Counted from the stretch's first letter, positions 1 to 7,850 are shown. The stretch is 64,000 nt of DNA from Microbacterium sp. TPD7012 (GCF_003075395.1 NZ_QDFV01000002.1:434001-498000), one strand, 5' to 3'. The notes: generated by a model from the sequence alone, not told the origin. A program made the numbers and translations.

Positions 1-1
1 A

Positions 2-175
2 GCCTGCGGTGCGGAGCTGACGATCACCGACTATCTGGCGGCATCCTCCTGTCCGGAGTGCGATGCCGGGTTCAACGAGAGGTGCGCGCTGCATGCCCAC
101 CTCTACTTCGAGGCCGAGCCGGCGGTGAGACCCTCAGGTCGTCCGCAGGGCATCGGCGGCCGCGTCGAGCGCTGA
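2..175 (+). CDS. C-terminal fragment of unrecognised Cys/His-rich protein
   Basis: The open frame enters from the left edge, so the start lies outside the window; the last 57 codons are visible. Codon choice is strongly GC3-biased, as in real genes here. The fragment has a Cys/His pattern (CPEC, then NERCALHAHLYF) that could be a small zinc-binding or ribbon motif. The last 14 codons overlap the end of the convergent arsR gene. I do not recognise the family, so function is open. The neighbouring arsenic genes may be coincidental. Confidence 0.45.
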   Translation, partial: ACGAELTITDYLAASSCPECDAGFNERCALHAHLYFEAEPAVRPSGRPQGIGGRVER

Positions 176-475
176 GTCGTTGAGGGCGAAGTACGCCCAC
201 TTGCCGCGCTGCTCGCGCGTGACGAGCCCCGCCTCTGCGAGCAGCTTCATGTGGTGGGAGACCGTGCCCTGGGAGAGCCCGACCGGCTCCGTGAGGTCGC
301 AGATGCATGCTTCCCCGCCCTCGCCCGCGGCGATCAGTGACAGCAGTCGAACGCGTGTCGGGTCGCCGAGCGCTTTGAACACGCGGGCTGCCCTTTCCGC
401 GTCCTCGACGGAGACGGCAGAGGTGACGCGGGGGACGCAGCAGGAGGTCGCTTCGATGGTCAGGGGCAGGCTCAC
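134..475 (-). CDS. arsR: ArsR-family arsenical-responsive repressor
   Basis: A 113-residue winged-helix repressor that should bind its operator and release it on As(III) binding. The N-terminus carries a Cys12-Cys13 pair and the alpha-3 region an EACICDL motif (Cys57, Cys59). Corynebacterium glutamicum ArsR likewise uses two adjacent N-terminal cysteines plus one in the ICD-type motif, so arsenite sensing is the likely job. The recognition helix is in SQGTVSHHMKLL. The start is GTG at 475, with a CAGACT -10-like box 6 nt upstream suggesting a leaderless message. It is divergent from the flavoprotein gene and shares the 476-558 region with it. Confidence 0.93.
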   Translation of the reverse strand: MSLPLTIEATSCCVPRVTSAVSVEDAERAARVFKALGDPTRVRLLSLIAAGEGGEACICDLTEPVGLSQGTVSHHMKLLAEAGLVTREQRGKWAYFALNDSALDAAADALRTT

Positions 476-493
476 CCCGCTAGTCTGTCACGT

Positions 494-546
494 ATTGACA
501 TTCTTCGATAGGTAGGGGATGGTCTTCATATTGAAGTTTTTCGATT
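494..546. promoter_or_regulatory. Putative ArsR operator: two direct repeats in the ars divergent promoter
   Basis: Two related 17-mers lie on the plus strand at 494-510 (ATTGACATTCTTCGATA) and 530-546 (ATTGAAGTTTTTCGATT). They share the pattern ATTGANNTTNTTCGAT and are 36 bp apart. The second copy is preceded by an inverted repeat CTTCA/TGAAG (524-536). The first contains a perfect -35 hexamer TTGACA (495-500) with a GATGGT -10 candidate at 518-523. One copy would therefore cover the -35 and the other the transcription start of the rightward operon. ArsR binding is inferred from position. Confidence 0.6.
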
Positions 547-558
547 TGAGGAGACGTC

Positions 559-1866
559 ATGGATGAACTGCCCGTCGTGATCATCGGAGCGGGGCCGCAG
601 GGCCTCGCCGCCGCGGCGCATGCGACCGAAAGCGGGCTGGACGCCGTCGTCCTCGAACGCGGGGATGCCGCCGCGGCCGCGGTCTCGGAATGGGGGCATG
701 TGCGGCTGTTCTCCTCGTGGCCGGAGCTCACCGATGCGGCCGGTCGGCGCCTGCTCGAGCCGTCGGGGTGGTCGGCTCCGCCGGCCGGGTACCCGACGGG
801 CGCGGAGTGGATCGAGGGATACCTCGCCCCACTGGCCGACGCACTGGGTGAGCGGGTCCGCTACGGGGTCACCGTCACCGGCGTCGCACGCCATGGCCGT
901 GACAAGGTTGTCGACGGCGGACGTCGGAGTCAGCCGTTCGTGGTGCACACGCGAGATGCCGACGGCACCGAGAGCCGGCTCCTCGCACGTTCGGTGATCG
1001 ACGCCAGCGGCACGTGGGGGCAGCCGAACCCGGCGGGTGCGGACGGCTACCCTGCGCTGGGCGAGCCGGCCTCGGCAGATCGCATCTCCTATCGGATCCC
1101 CGACGACGTCGCCGCCTTCGCGGGCGCGCACGTGGTCGTGGTCGGAGCCGGCCATTCCGCGACGCACGCGGTGCTGCGACTGAGTGAGCTCGCACGCCGC
1201 GCACCGGGTACGCGGGTGACCTGGCTGCTGCGACGGGGAACCGCGACGAACGTGTTCGGAGGCGGTTCCGGCGCCGAGCTCCCCGAGCGGGCGGCTCTCG
1301 GAGCGCGCGCTCGCCGCGTGATCGAGTCCGGCGTGGTCGACGTCGTCACCGGGTTCCGTGTCGCCGAGTTCCGGGCACAGGACGGCGCTCTCCGCATCCG
1401 CTCGGACGACGGGCGAGAGGTCGCCGACGTCTCCCACGTGTTCGCGCTCACCGGATTCCGACCCGACTCCGACCTGCTCCGGGAGCTGCGCATCGATCTC
1501 GATCCCGCACTGGAGGCGGTCGCGGGGATCGCCGCCGAGATCGATCCGAACATCCACTCGTGCGGTTCGGTGTCGGCGACGGGTGCGCGTCAGCTCGCAC
1601 AGCCGGAGCAGGGTCTGTTCATCGTCGGCGCGAAGTCCTACGGGCGCGCGCCGACCTTCCTCGCCCTGACAGGCTTCGAGCAGGTGCGGAGCGTCGTCGC
1701 GCACCTCGCCGGAGATCACGAGTCCGCGGCCCGCAACGAGCTGGTGCTGCCGGACACCGGTGTCTGCGGAGGTGCGGGCGGTTTCGACGAGGGAGCGAGC
1801 GGATGCTGCGCCGCTCCTGCGCCCTCCGTGCTGCAGATCGGCTCGCGCCCTGTCGCGGTCGGCTGA
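559..1866 (+). CDS. FAD-dependent oxidoreductase of arsenic clusters (ArsO-like)
   Basis: A 435-residue two-dinucleotide-fold flavoprotein. An FAD Rossmann motif VIIGAGPQGLAAAAHA starts at about residue 7 and a second NAD(P) motif VVVGAGHSATHAV at about residue 192. A C-terminal FVFALTGFRPDSDLLR-type strand and a Cys-rich tail (VCGG...GCCAAP) follow. Flavin monooxygenase-like proteins (ArsO/ArsH-like) commonly sit in actinobacterial ars operons, but the substrate of this one is not established. The start ATG has a GAGGAG ribosome site 8 nt upstream. The 59-nt gap to arsC suggests one operon. The Cys-rich tail could bind arsenite or metals; that is inference. Confidence 0.82.
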   Translation: MDELPVVIIGAGPQGLAAAAHATESGLDAVVLERGDAAAAAVSEWGHVRLFSSWPELTDAAGRRLLEPSGWSAPPAGYPTGAEWIEGYLAPLADALGERVRYGVTVTGVARHGRDKVVDGGRRSQPFVVHTRDADGTESRLLARSVIDASGTWGQPNPAGADGYPALGEPASADRISYRIPDDVAAFAGAHVVVVGAGHSATHAVLRLSELARRAPGTRVTWLLRRGTATNVFGGGSGAELPERAALGARARRVIESGVVDVVTGFRVAEFRAQDGALRIRSDDGREVADVSHVFALTGFRPDSDLLRELRIDLDPALEAVAGIAAEIDPNIHSCGSVSATGARQLAQPEQGLFIVGAKSYGRAPTFLALTGFEQVRSVVAHLAGDHESAARNELVLPDTGVCGGAGGFDEGASGCCAAPAPSVLQIGSRPVAVG

Positions 1867-1925
1867 TCCGAGCAGCCTCCCGCGCATCGATGAATGTCAG
1901 ACTGGAAACGTAGACAGGAGCCACC

Positions 1926-2336
1926 ATGCCCGACGCCGCATCCACCCCCTCCGTCCTGTTCGTGTGCGTGCACAACGCCGGCCGCTCGCAGATGGCCGCG
2001 GGGTTTCTCCGCGACATCGCCGGCGACCGCATCGAGGTCCGCTCCGCGGGGTCCATGCCAGCTGACGAGATCAACCCGATCGCCGTGGAGGCGATGGCCG
2101 AACTCGGCATCGACATCACCGCGGAGCAGCCGAAGGTGCTCACGACCGAGGCCGTCCAGGCATCCGATGTCGTGATCACGATGGGGTGCGGCGACGCGTG
2201 CCCGTTCTTCCCCGGGAAGCGCTACGAGGACTGGAAGCTCGATGATCCTGCCGGCCAGGGCATCGACGCGGTGCGGCCGATACGCGACGACATCCGCAGC
2301 CGCATCGAACAGTTGGTGGGCGAGCTGCTCGACTGA
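1926..2336 (+). CDS. arsC: Arsenate reductase, LMW-phosphatase fold (arsenate-mycothiol transferase type)
   Basis: A 136-residue cytosolic enzyme that handles As(V). The CX5R P-loop reads VCVHNAGRS, with Cys14 as nucleophile and Arg20. The DWKLDDP segment supplies the general-acid Asp. Further cysteines lie at 88 and 92 (MGCGDACPFFPGKRY). This pattern matches the mycothiol-using actinobacterial ArsC group better than the thioredoxin-coupled triple-Cys enzymes. A GGAG ribosome site lies 8 nt upstream of the ATG. No Acr3 or ArsB pump is visible; it may lie left of the window or elsewhere. Confidence 0.92.
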   Translation: MPDAASTPSVLFVCVHNAGRSQMAAGFLRDIAGDRIEVRSAGSMPADEINPIAVEAMAELGIDITAEQPKVLTTEAVQASDVVITMGCGDACPFFPGKRYEDWKLDDPAGQGIDAVRPIRDDIRSRIEQLVGELLD

Positions 2337-2349
2337 CGGCGGCGCTCGT

Positions 2350-2395
2350 CCGTTCACGCACATAGATACCTATTTGCGCGCCCGAGAGTGAACGG
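2350..2395. repeat. Inverted repeat between arsC and the phosphodiesterase gene
   Basis: CCGTTCAC (2350-2357) and GTGAACGG (2388-2395) form a perfect 8-bp inverted repeat. The spacer can itself partly fold (CATAG/CTATTTG). It begins 13 nt after the arsC stop and could be a U-poor terminator. GTTCAC is also the core of actinobacterial PHO boxes and the next gene encodes a phosphatase-fold exoenzyme, so a PhoP-related role is an alternative. Nothing decides between the two. Confidence 0.4.
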
Positions 2396-2512
2396 CACCT
2401 CAACGTGTATTGACATCTTCGCGCGAACCGTTGGCGGCGCGGTCTCCGAGTTCGAGACTGTCTCCGGGCATGGACGTCACCATGCCCGTGAAACCAACGT
2501 CTCGGAGATCAA

Positions 2513-4558
2513 ATGCCCTCGTATCGCAAGCGCGCAGTTGTGCTGACAACTGCGGCCGCATGCCTCCTGTCCCCGCTGGTGGCCGCACCCGCCCTGGCGG
2601 CCGCCGACGCGGCCGCCGTCAAGACCCTCGTGATCGGGATCGACGGTGCGTCGTTCGACTTCCTCGACGATGCGGACATGCCGAACCTCGACGCGCTGAT
2701 GGCGCGCGGCATGGTCTCGTCCAGCAACCTGTACGGCACGCCGCTGGCCGGCACCATCTCCGGGCCGGGGTGGTCGACCATCGCCACGGGCGTATGGCCC
2801 GACAAGCACAACGTCGTCGACAACAACTTCACGGCACCTCGGTACGACCTCTACCCCGACTACCTGACGCGCATCGAAGCCGCACAGCCGGAGCGCTCCA
2901 CGGCGGTCGTGGCGACGTGGTCTCCGATCGCGACCACGGTCTTCGGGCCGGCCGCGGACTCGCGCATCCAGGGCGGCAACGATGTCGGCACGACGGCCAA
3001 GGCGGTCGAGGCGATCGCGGGCGGCGCCGACGACGTGTTCGTGCACCTCGACGAGGTCGACGGCGCAGGGCACAGCACGGGCACGAACGGCACCGCCTAC
3101 GGACAGGCACTCGCGAAGGCGGACGGCGAGATCGGCCAGATCCTCGCCGCGGTCGAGGCCCGACCCTCGGAGGAGGAGTGGACCATCGTCGTCACGGCGG
3201 ATCACGGCCACACTCCGACCGGTGGTCACGGCGGAAGCAGCCCGGCTGAGCGCAAGGTGTTCGTGATCGCGGCGGGACCGGGCATCGAGCCCGGTGTGCG
3301 TCACGACGTCAAGATCACCGACGTCGCCCCCACCGTCCTCTCCGCCGTCGGCATCGCGGCTGACCCGGCCTGGGCACTCGACGGCACTGCCGTACCGGAC
3401 CTCGCGCCCGATGCCTTCGACGCGCTGCGCCCAGCGCTGCAGACCCGCGCGGACGAGACCCGCCCCGGAGCGGATGTCCTCGGCTGGACGCATGCGACAC
3501 CGGAAGGCTGGAGCATCGACAACTCCCTCATGCCCTGCGGCGGTGTGAGGGAATGGGCCGGCTGGTCCTTCGCCACCGATGACTTCTGGACCAACGTCGA
3601 GCTGGGGCAGCGTCGGGAGACGTCGGTGCGCGTCCGCGACGTCTTCGCCGTGGCCGACTCGGATGAGTGGGACGACAAGGCGCACGCGGCGGGCGCCTTC
3701 GACTCGACGCTCGTCAGCCCCGCCTACCCGCTGACCGGCGCTTCCACGGCGACTCTGGCGTATGCCACCAACTACTTCATCGACGGGCCGCAGTCGGCCG
3801 AGGTCCTCGTCAGCTTCGACGGCGGCGAGGCGCAGTCGCTCAAGGCGTACACGGCGAACACGAATGCCGAGGAGCGTCTGGTCTTCGACGTGCCTGCCGG
3901 CGCGCAGACCGCGCAGTTCCGATTCCACTACACCGGGACCAACAGCGCGTTCTGGGCGGTCGATCGCGTCGCCCTCGGCCAGGATGCTGCTCCGGTCGAC
4001 ACCACGAAGCCGGTGGCGACTCTCGTCGCGCCGACCACTGCCGGTCCGATGACCGCGCTGACGCTGCGCGTCGACGCGACCGACGACATCGGTCTGAAGC
4101 GCATCGTCGCGAACATCTACAAGGACGGCACGCTCGTCAAGAGCACTCAGTCGGCGATCGACGGTGCGACGAGCGGTGTGCACGAGACGACCCAGACCCT
4201 GCCCGACGGTGCGTACACGGTGAAGTACAACGCGGAGGACCTCGCGGGCAACATCGCGCAGACCGGCGTCTTCGCGGTGACGATCGATGCCACCGCTCCG
4301 ACCGCGACGGTCAAGGAGGGGGCATCGTTCACCGCGGGCTCCGCGGGGGTCTACGACCTCGTCAGTTTCAAGCTCTTCGACGCGGGCAAGGTCTCGCAGG
4401 TCTCGCTCAACGGGGTGGTGAAGGACCTCTCCGACAACACGTGGTCCGACATCAACCACGTGAAGCCCGGCGTCTTCGGTGCCGTCCAGGGGGAGAACAC
4501 CCTGGTCGTCCAGGACGTCGCGGGCAACAGCGCGACGGTGACGTTCATCCTGAACTGA
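2513..4558 (+). CDS. Secreted alkaline-phosphatase-superfamily phosphodiesterase with C-terminal beta-sandwich domains
   Basis: A 681-residue exported enzyme of the type I phosphodiesterase/nucleotide pyrophosphatase branch. Residues 1-30 form a Sec signal peptide (RKR n-region, hydrophobic core, APALA-like cleavage). The catalytic domain (about 35-300) shows the first metal motif IGIDGASFDFL, a nucleophile region with a Thr/Ser in GTISGPGWST, LDEVDGAGH, and VVTADHGHTPTGGHGG supplying Asp/His metal ligands. Residues from about 320 to 681 contain immunoglobulin-like repeats that may bind envelope polymers. The ATG has GGAG 5 nt upstream. Phosphate- or nucleotide-scavenging is likely; the exact substrate is unknown. 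Confidence 0.85.
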   Translation: MPSYRKRAVVLTTAAACLLSPLVAAPALAAADAAAVKTLVIGIDGASFDFLDDADMPNLDALMARGMVSSSNLYGTPLAGTISGPGWSTIATGVWPDKHNVVDNNFTAPRYDLYPDYLTRIEAAQPERSTAVVATWSPIATTVFGPAADSRIQGGNDVGTTAKAVEAIAGGADDVFVHLDEVDGAGHSTGTNGTAYGQALAKADGEIGQILAAVEARPSEEEWTIVVTADHGHTPTGGHGGSSPAERKVFVIAAGPGIEPGVRHDVKITDVAPTVLSAVGIAADPAWALDGTAVPDLAPDAFDALRPALQTRADETRPGADVLGWTHATPEGWSIDNSLMPCGGVREWAGWSFATDDFWTNVELGQRRETSVRVRDVFAVADSDEWDDKAHAAGAFDSTLVSPAYPLTGASTATLAYATNYFIDGPQSAEVLVSFDGGEAQSLKAYTANTNAEERLVFDVPAGAQTAQFRFHYTGTNSAFWAVDRVALGQDAAPVDTTKPVATLVAPTTAGPMTALTLRVDATDDIGLKRIVANIYKDGTLVKSTQSAIDGATSGVHETTQTLPDGAYTVKYNAEDLAGNIAQTGVFAVTIDATAPTATVKEGASFTAGSAGVYDLVSFKLFDAGKVSQVSLNGVVKDLSDNTWSDINHVKPGVFGAVQGENTLVVQDVAGNSATVTFILN

Positions 4559-4641
4559 CCGCCTCTCCGCGGGGCGTCATGCGCTGCGCCCGCCGCCCCG
4601 CGGTTGTCGGCAGATCCACAGGGATGATCCAGGCCTCCTTG

Positions 4642-4647
4642 TACCCT
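4642..4647 (+). promoter_or_regulatory. -10 box for the terC leader
   Basis: TACCCT matches the TANNNT -10 pattern seen before many genes here. It would start RNA near 4654, just before the conserved 5' end of the riboswitch-like leader. No convincing -35 is visible. Confidence 0.4.
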
Positions 4648-4654
4648 GGAGATC

Positions 4655-4747
4655 CCAAGGGGAGTACTCCGATACGGTCGGGTCGTCATTACGGATGCAC
4701 GTCGCATCCCGGGCCACCGGTTCCTGATCTCAGGAATGGAGAAGACT
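4655..4747 (+). promoter_or_regulatory. Probable yybP-ykoY manganese riboswitch
   Basis: The leader begins with AAGGGGAGTA (4657-4666), continues through a CGTCATTACGGATG-like core, and ends in GGAATGGAGAAGACTT just before the coding region. The yybP-ykoY aptamer has a conserved GGGGAGUAG-type 5' loop and ends near a GAG...AAGAC segment. Its Mn(II)-responsive examples commonly control TerC/Alx exporters. The identification rests on these landmarks and the downstream gene, not on a covariance search. The SD GGAG (4738-4741) lies inside the 3' end, which favours control of translation. Confidence 0.68.
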
Positions 4748-5857
4748 TTGGCGCTGCTTGTCACGCCGAGTCTGGAGCCCCTGTTGGAAATCACCCCTCT
4801 GATCTGGATCATCACGATCGCGGTCACGATCGCCTTCTTCGTGTACGAGTTCTTCGCCCACGTGCGCAAGCCTCACGAGCCCTCGATCGCGGAATCCGCC
4901 CGCTGGTCGATCTTCTACATCAGCCTCGCCCTGCTCTTCGGCGTCGGGATCGGCGTCTTCTCCGGGTGGACCTTCGGCGGGGAGTACTTCGCCGGGTATC
5001 TGACCGAGAAGGCGCTGTCGATCGACAACCTCTTCGTGTTCCTCATCGTGATGACCGGCTTCGCCGTGCCGAAGATCTACCAGCAGAAGGTGCTGATGAT
5101 CGGCATCGTCATCGCGCTGATCCTGCGCGGTATCTTCATCGCCGTCGGCGCGACCCTCATCGAGAACTTCTCATGGATCTTCTACCTGTTCGGCGCGCTG
5201 CTGCTGGTCCTCGCGTACCGACAGGCCTTCAGCAACCACGAGAGCAACCCGGCCAACGGCCGCTTCATGACGTTCGTCCGTCGGCACCTCCCGGTGACCG
5301 ACGAGTACAACGAGGACAAGCTGACCGTCGTGAACAACGGCAAGCGCTTCGTCACCCCGATGCTGCTCACGATCATCGCGATCGGCTTCATCGACCTCGT
5401 GTTCGCGGTCGACTCGATCCCGGCGATCTACGGGCTCACCGACGAGGCCTACATCGTGTTCACGGCCAACGCGTTCGCGCTCATGGGTCTGCGTCAGCTG
5501 TACTTCCTCATCGGCGGCCTGCTCGAGCGCCTCGTCTACCTGGCCCAGGGGCTCGCGGTCATCCTCGCGTTCATCGGCGTGAAGCTCGTGCTGCACGCCC
5601 TCCACGTGAACGAGCTGCCCTTCATCAACGGCGGCGAGCCGATGCTCTGGGCTCCCGAGATCCCGATCTGGTTCTCGCTGCTGTTCATCGCCGCGACGAT
5701 CACCGTCGCCACGGTCGCCAGCCTCCTCAAGACGCGGCGATCCCCGGATGTCGCAGAGACGGTCGATGCCTCGGGCGCGCTGAGCTCGCTGGAGAGCACC
5801 GACACCGCCGGGATCGCCGTTCCCTCGACATCCGCCATCGACAAGGAGAATTCGTGA
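4748..5857 (+). CDS. TerC-family integral membrane protein (probable Mn exporter)
   Basis: A TerC/Alx-type membrane protein with about eight or nine hydrophobic segments and the family core EKALSIDNLFVFLIVMTGF, plus FIDLVFAVDSIPAIYG; the acidic DN and FAVDS residues are the presumed metal path. I place the start at TTG 4748, 369 codons. It has GGAG 6 nt upstream, while the earlier in-frame ATG (4736) lies inside the riboswitch 3' end with AGGA directly abutting it. The extended form would have 373 residues. TerC homologues under yybP-ykoY control export manganese; that role is inferred. The C-terminal 40 residues are hydrophilic. Confidence 0.88.
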   Translation: MALLVTPSLEPLLEITPLIWIITIAVTIAFFVYEFFAHVRKPHEPSIAESARWSIFYISLALLFGVGIGVFSGWTFGGEYFAGYLTEKALSIDNLFVFLIVMTGFAVPKIYQQKVLMIGIVIALILRGIFIAVGATLIENFSWIFYLFGALLLVLAYRQAFSNHESNPANGRFMTFVRRHLPVTDEYNEDKLTVVNNGKRFVTPMLLTIIAIGFIDLVFAVDSIPAIYGLTDEAYIVFTANAFALMGLRQLYFLIGGLLERLVYLAQGLAVILAFIGVKLVLHALHVNELPFINGGEPMLWAPEIPIWFSLLFIAATITVATVASLLKTRRSPDVAETVDASGALSSLESTDTAGIAVPSTSAIDKENS

Positions 5858-5952
5858 GCGCGTCGCGCTGCTCCACCCCTTCCTCAGACCCTGACAGTAT
5901 GAGCGCCCGGCTCCCACCGGGCGTGCTCGGTCCCCTCGGGAGCTTCCGCTGA
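5854..5952 (+). CDS. Possible 32-codon ORF coupled to terC
   Basis: A GTG overlaps the terC stop (GTGA) and has AAGGAG 5 nt upstream, so translation is plausible. The frame runs 32 codons (begins MSASRCSTPSSD). Its second half lies in two hairpins (5904-5923 and 5932-5956), which suggests the region may simply be a terminator with a chance ORF. No homology is recognised. Confidence 0.25.
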   Translation: MSASRCSTPSSDPDSMSARLPPGVLGPLGSFR

Positions 5953-5956
5953 GGGG
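5904..5956. terminator. Tandem hairpins between convergent terC and arginase-family gene
   Basis: The first hairpin pairs CGCCCGG (5904-5910) with CCGGGCG (5917-5923). The second pairs CCCCTC (5932-5937) with GAGGGG (5951-5956). They lie between converging transcripts and have no U tract, as is common in high-GC actinobacteria. The rest of 5957-6005 shows nothing supportable. Confidence 0.5.
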
Positions 5957-6005
5957 TGATCTGCTCTGGAACATCGCGCTCGCCGGCGTGATCAGGGCTG
6001 TCGCG

Positions 6006-6911
6006 TCATCCGCGGATGCCCGACCCGAGTTCGCGCAGGCCGGCATCCAGGATGTCGACCAGCAGTCGCGCGTAGCGGCCGTCTGGGTCGAGGTCGGGGT
6101 CGAACACGGTGATGCTCGCGCCGATGGCCCGAGGTGCCAGTTCCCGCAGGAGATCGGCGAGCTGCGCCGCGGTCAGGCCGCCGGGATCCGGGCTGTCGAC
6201 CGCCGGCATCACTGAGGCATCGAGCACGTCGACGTCGACCTGGAGCCAGTAACCGTCGGGACCGGCCACCGCGGCGGAGTCGGCCGCCACGGCCGCCGCA
6301 CCCCGTCTGATGACATCGGCGGCGGGGGTGACGAGTCCGAGGAGCGCGCGCACCTCTTCCTGTTCCTCGTCGTCATCGCGATGACCGATGTGTGCGGTGC
6401 GGGCAGCCGCGAAGTACGGGGAGAGTCCGTCGATGTCCGCGATGGCGGGCCAGTGGTACCCGATCGCGGCCGCCAGCGCCTCGCCGGCCACGCTCGCACT
6501 CTCGTCGCTGTTCCCCGGATGGCGGAAGTCGGTGTGCCCGTCGACGTGCACCAGCCCGGTGCGACCTCGTCGCGCCGAGGCCATGCCGGCGCCGAGCAGC
6601 AGGGCGCAGTCGCCGCCGATCACCAGCGGAGCGCTCTCCGCGGCGAGCACGTCGGTGATGCGCGCGGCGAGGCGCCGGGAGTGCTCGACCAGCGCCGATT
6701 CATTGCGGACATGCCCGGCGGCCCTGGTGTCGTCGTCATCGACATAGCGTGCGGAGAGCACGACCCCTCCGTCGATCGCCCCGCGCTCGGCGAAGCGGGT
6801 GTGGAGTCCTGCCTCGCGCAGCGCCTCCGGAGCCTTCGCCGTGCCCGGCACGCTTCCGTGCTGAGGCGGCCGCAGACCGAGGTTGCTGGGGGCGGACAGC
6901 AGAGTGATCAT
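6006..6911 (-). CDS. Arginase/agmatinase-fold ureohydrolase family protein
   Basis: A 301-residue arginase-fold protein. The metal motifs are recognisable in order: GGDCALLLG (about residue 98), HVDGHTDF (about 122), and QVDVDVLDASVMPAV (about 224). In arginase, agmatinase and formimidoylglutamase the first motif is normally GGDHS, whose His binds one manganese. Here that His is Cys (GGDC), so the dinuclear site is altered. A subgroup of actinobacterial homologues seems to share this. The substrate is unknown. It stands alone, convergent with terC, with a weak CAGACT box 6 nt upstream of its ATG. Confidence 0.82.
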   Translation of the reverse strand: MITLLSAPSNLGLRPPQHGSVPGTAKAPEALREAGLHTRFAERGAIDGGVVLSARYVDDDDTRAAGHVRNESALVEHSRRLAARITDVLAAESAPLVIGGDCALLLGAGMASARRGRTGLVHVDGHTDFRHPGNSDESASVAGEALAAAIGYHWPAIADIDGLSPYFAAARTAHIGHRDDDEEQEEVRALLGLVTPAADVIRRGAAAVAADSAAVAGPDGYWLQVDVDVLDASVMPAVDSPDPGGLTAAQLADLLRELAPRAIGASITVFDPDLDPDGRYARLLVDILDAGLRELGSGIRG

Positions 6912-6944
6912 GACCCCAGTCTGGCCGCGGCATCCGACATCGGC

Positions 6945-7850
6945 TCAGGTCGGGAAGCGCACGCCGGTCAGCTGCTCCGCAGCATCCCAGAGGGCGGCGC
7001 CGGTGGCAGGCGATCGGACCTCGTCCGAGGCGCGCACGCGGGTGGGTGCGCCGCGGAACTCGAGCGCCCCTCCCGGACCCCAGTAGTCGCCGCTCTCTGC
7101 CTCGCTGGCCGTGGCCGCATGGATCAGCGGCGCGGCGCCGTCGTCCTTGCCCTGCACGAACGGTCGGCTCAGGGTGGCCAGAGCGCGCACGACCACGGGC
7201 ACCTCGACGAGTCCGGGCCGCGGGGCGGTGAGCGGATCGACCGCGTACCCCGGATGTGCGCAGAGGGCGGATCGCCCGGTATCGGACCAGCGCCGATCCA
7301 GCTCGAAGGCGAACGCCATGAGCGCGGCCTTGGAACGCCCGTACTGACGCAGCGAAGAGCCGCGCCAGGGATCCGAGAGACGGCCGGGCTCGAGCCGGGC
7401 GAAGCGATGCGCGATCGAGCCGACCGCCACCACGCGGGCATCGTCGGCGAAGAACGGGGCGAGCTGGGCGAGCAGAGCGAAATGCCCGAGGAAGTTGGTG
7501 CCGATCATCAGGTCGAAGCCGTCGTGCGTCCGGGCATCCGTGCGGGCGGTCTTCACACCGGCGTTGCAGATGACCGCATCGAGTCGTTCATCGACGTCGG
7601 CTGCCGCGCTGCGGATGCTGTCGAGTGAGCCGAGATCGACGGAGACGATGCGCAGCTGCGCGTCGGAGACGCGGGCGGTGATCGCCGCGACCGCGGTCTG
7701 CGCTCGCTCGGGCGATCGGCATCCCAGAAGCACGCGCGCACCGCGAGCGGCGAGGCGCTCGGCGCACCAGTACCCGATTCCCGCGTTGGCTCCGGTGACG
7801 AGGATCGTGCGACCGTCGAGGTCGTGCCGCAGCGGCAGGGGAGCATCCAT
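6945..7850 (-). CDS. Short-chain dehydrogenase/reductase
   Basis: A 301-residue SDR of the retinol-dehydrogenase/light-dependent-POR-like subgroup. TGANAGIG (cofactor loop, about residues 19-26), a CRS/R NADPH-type position after beta2, NAG (about 102), a Ser in VGSIAH and the YGRSK catalytic Tyr/Lys pair are all present. The C-terminal third is variable and suggests a hydrophobic substrate. The ATG at 7850 follows a TAGGTT -10 box by 6 nt, indicating a leaderless message. The 33-nt gap to the upstream-reading arginase-fold gene does not prove a shared operon. Confidence 0.9.
   Translation of the reverse strand: MDAPLPLRHDLDGRTILVTGANAGIGYWCAERLAARGARVLLGCRSPERAQTAVAAITARVSDAQLRIVSVDLGSLDSIRSAAADVDERLDAVICNAGVKTARTDARTHDGFDLMIGTNFLGHFALLAQLAPFFADDARVVAVGSIAHRFARLEPGRLSDPWRGSSLRQYGRSKAALMAFAFELDRRWSDTGRSALCAHPGYAVDPLTAPRPGLVEVPVVVRALATLSRPFVQGKDDGAAPLIHAATASEAESGDYWGPGGALEFRGAPTRVRASDEVRSPATGAALWDAAEQLTGVRFPT

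Noticed and set aside
526..1887. 453-codon open frame opposite the flavoprotein gene
   Set aside because: It is an antisense shadow of a high-GC gene, with Arg/Gly/Asp-rich low-complexity translation and no motif or ribosome site.
2477..4459. 660-codon open frame opposite the phosphodiesterase gene
   Set aside because: Antisense shadow; the plus-strand protein has a signal peptide and complete active-site motifs.
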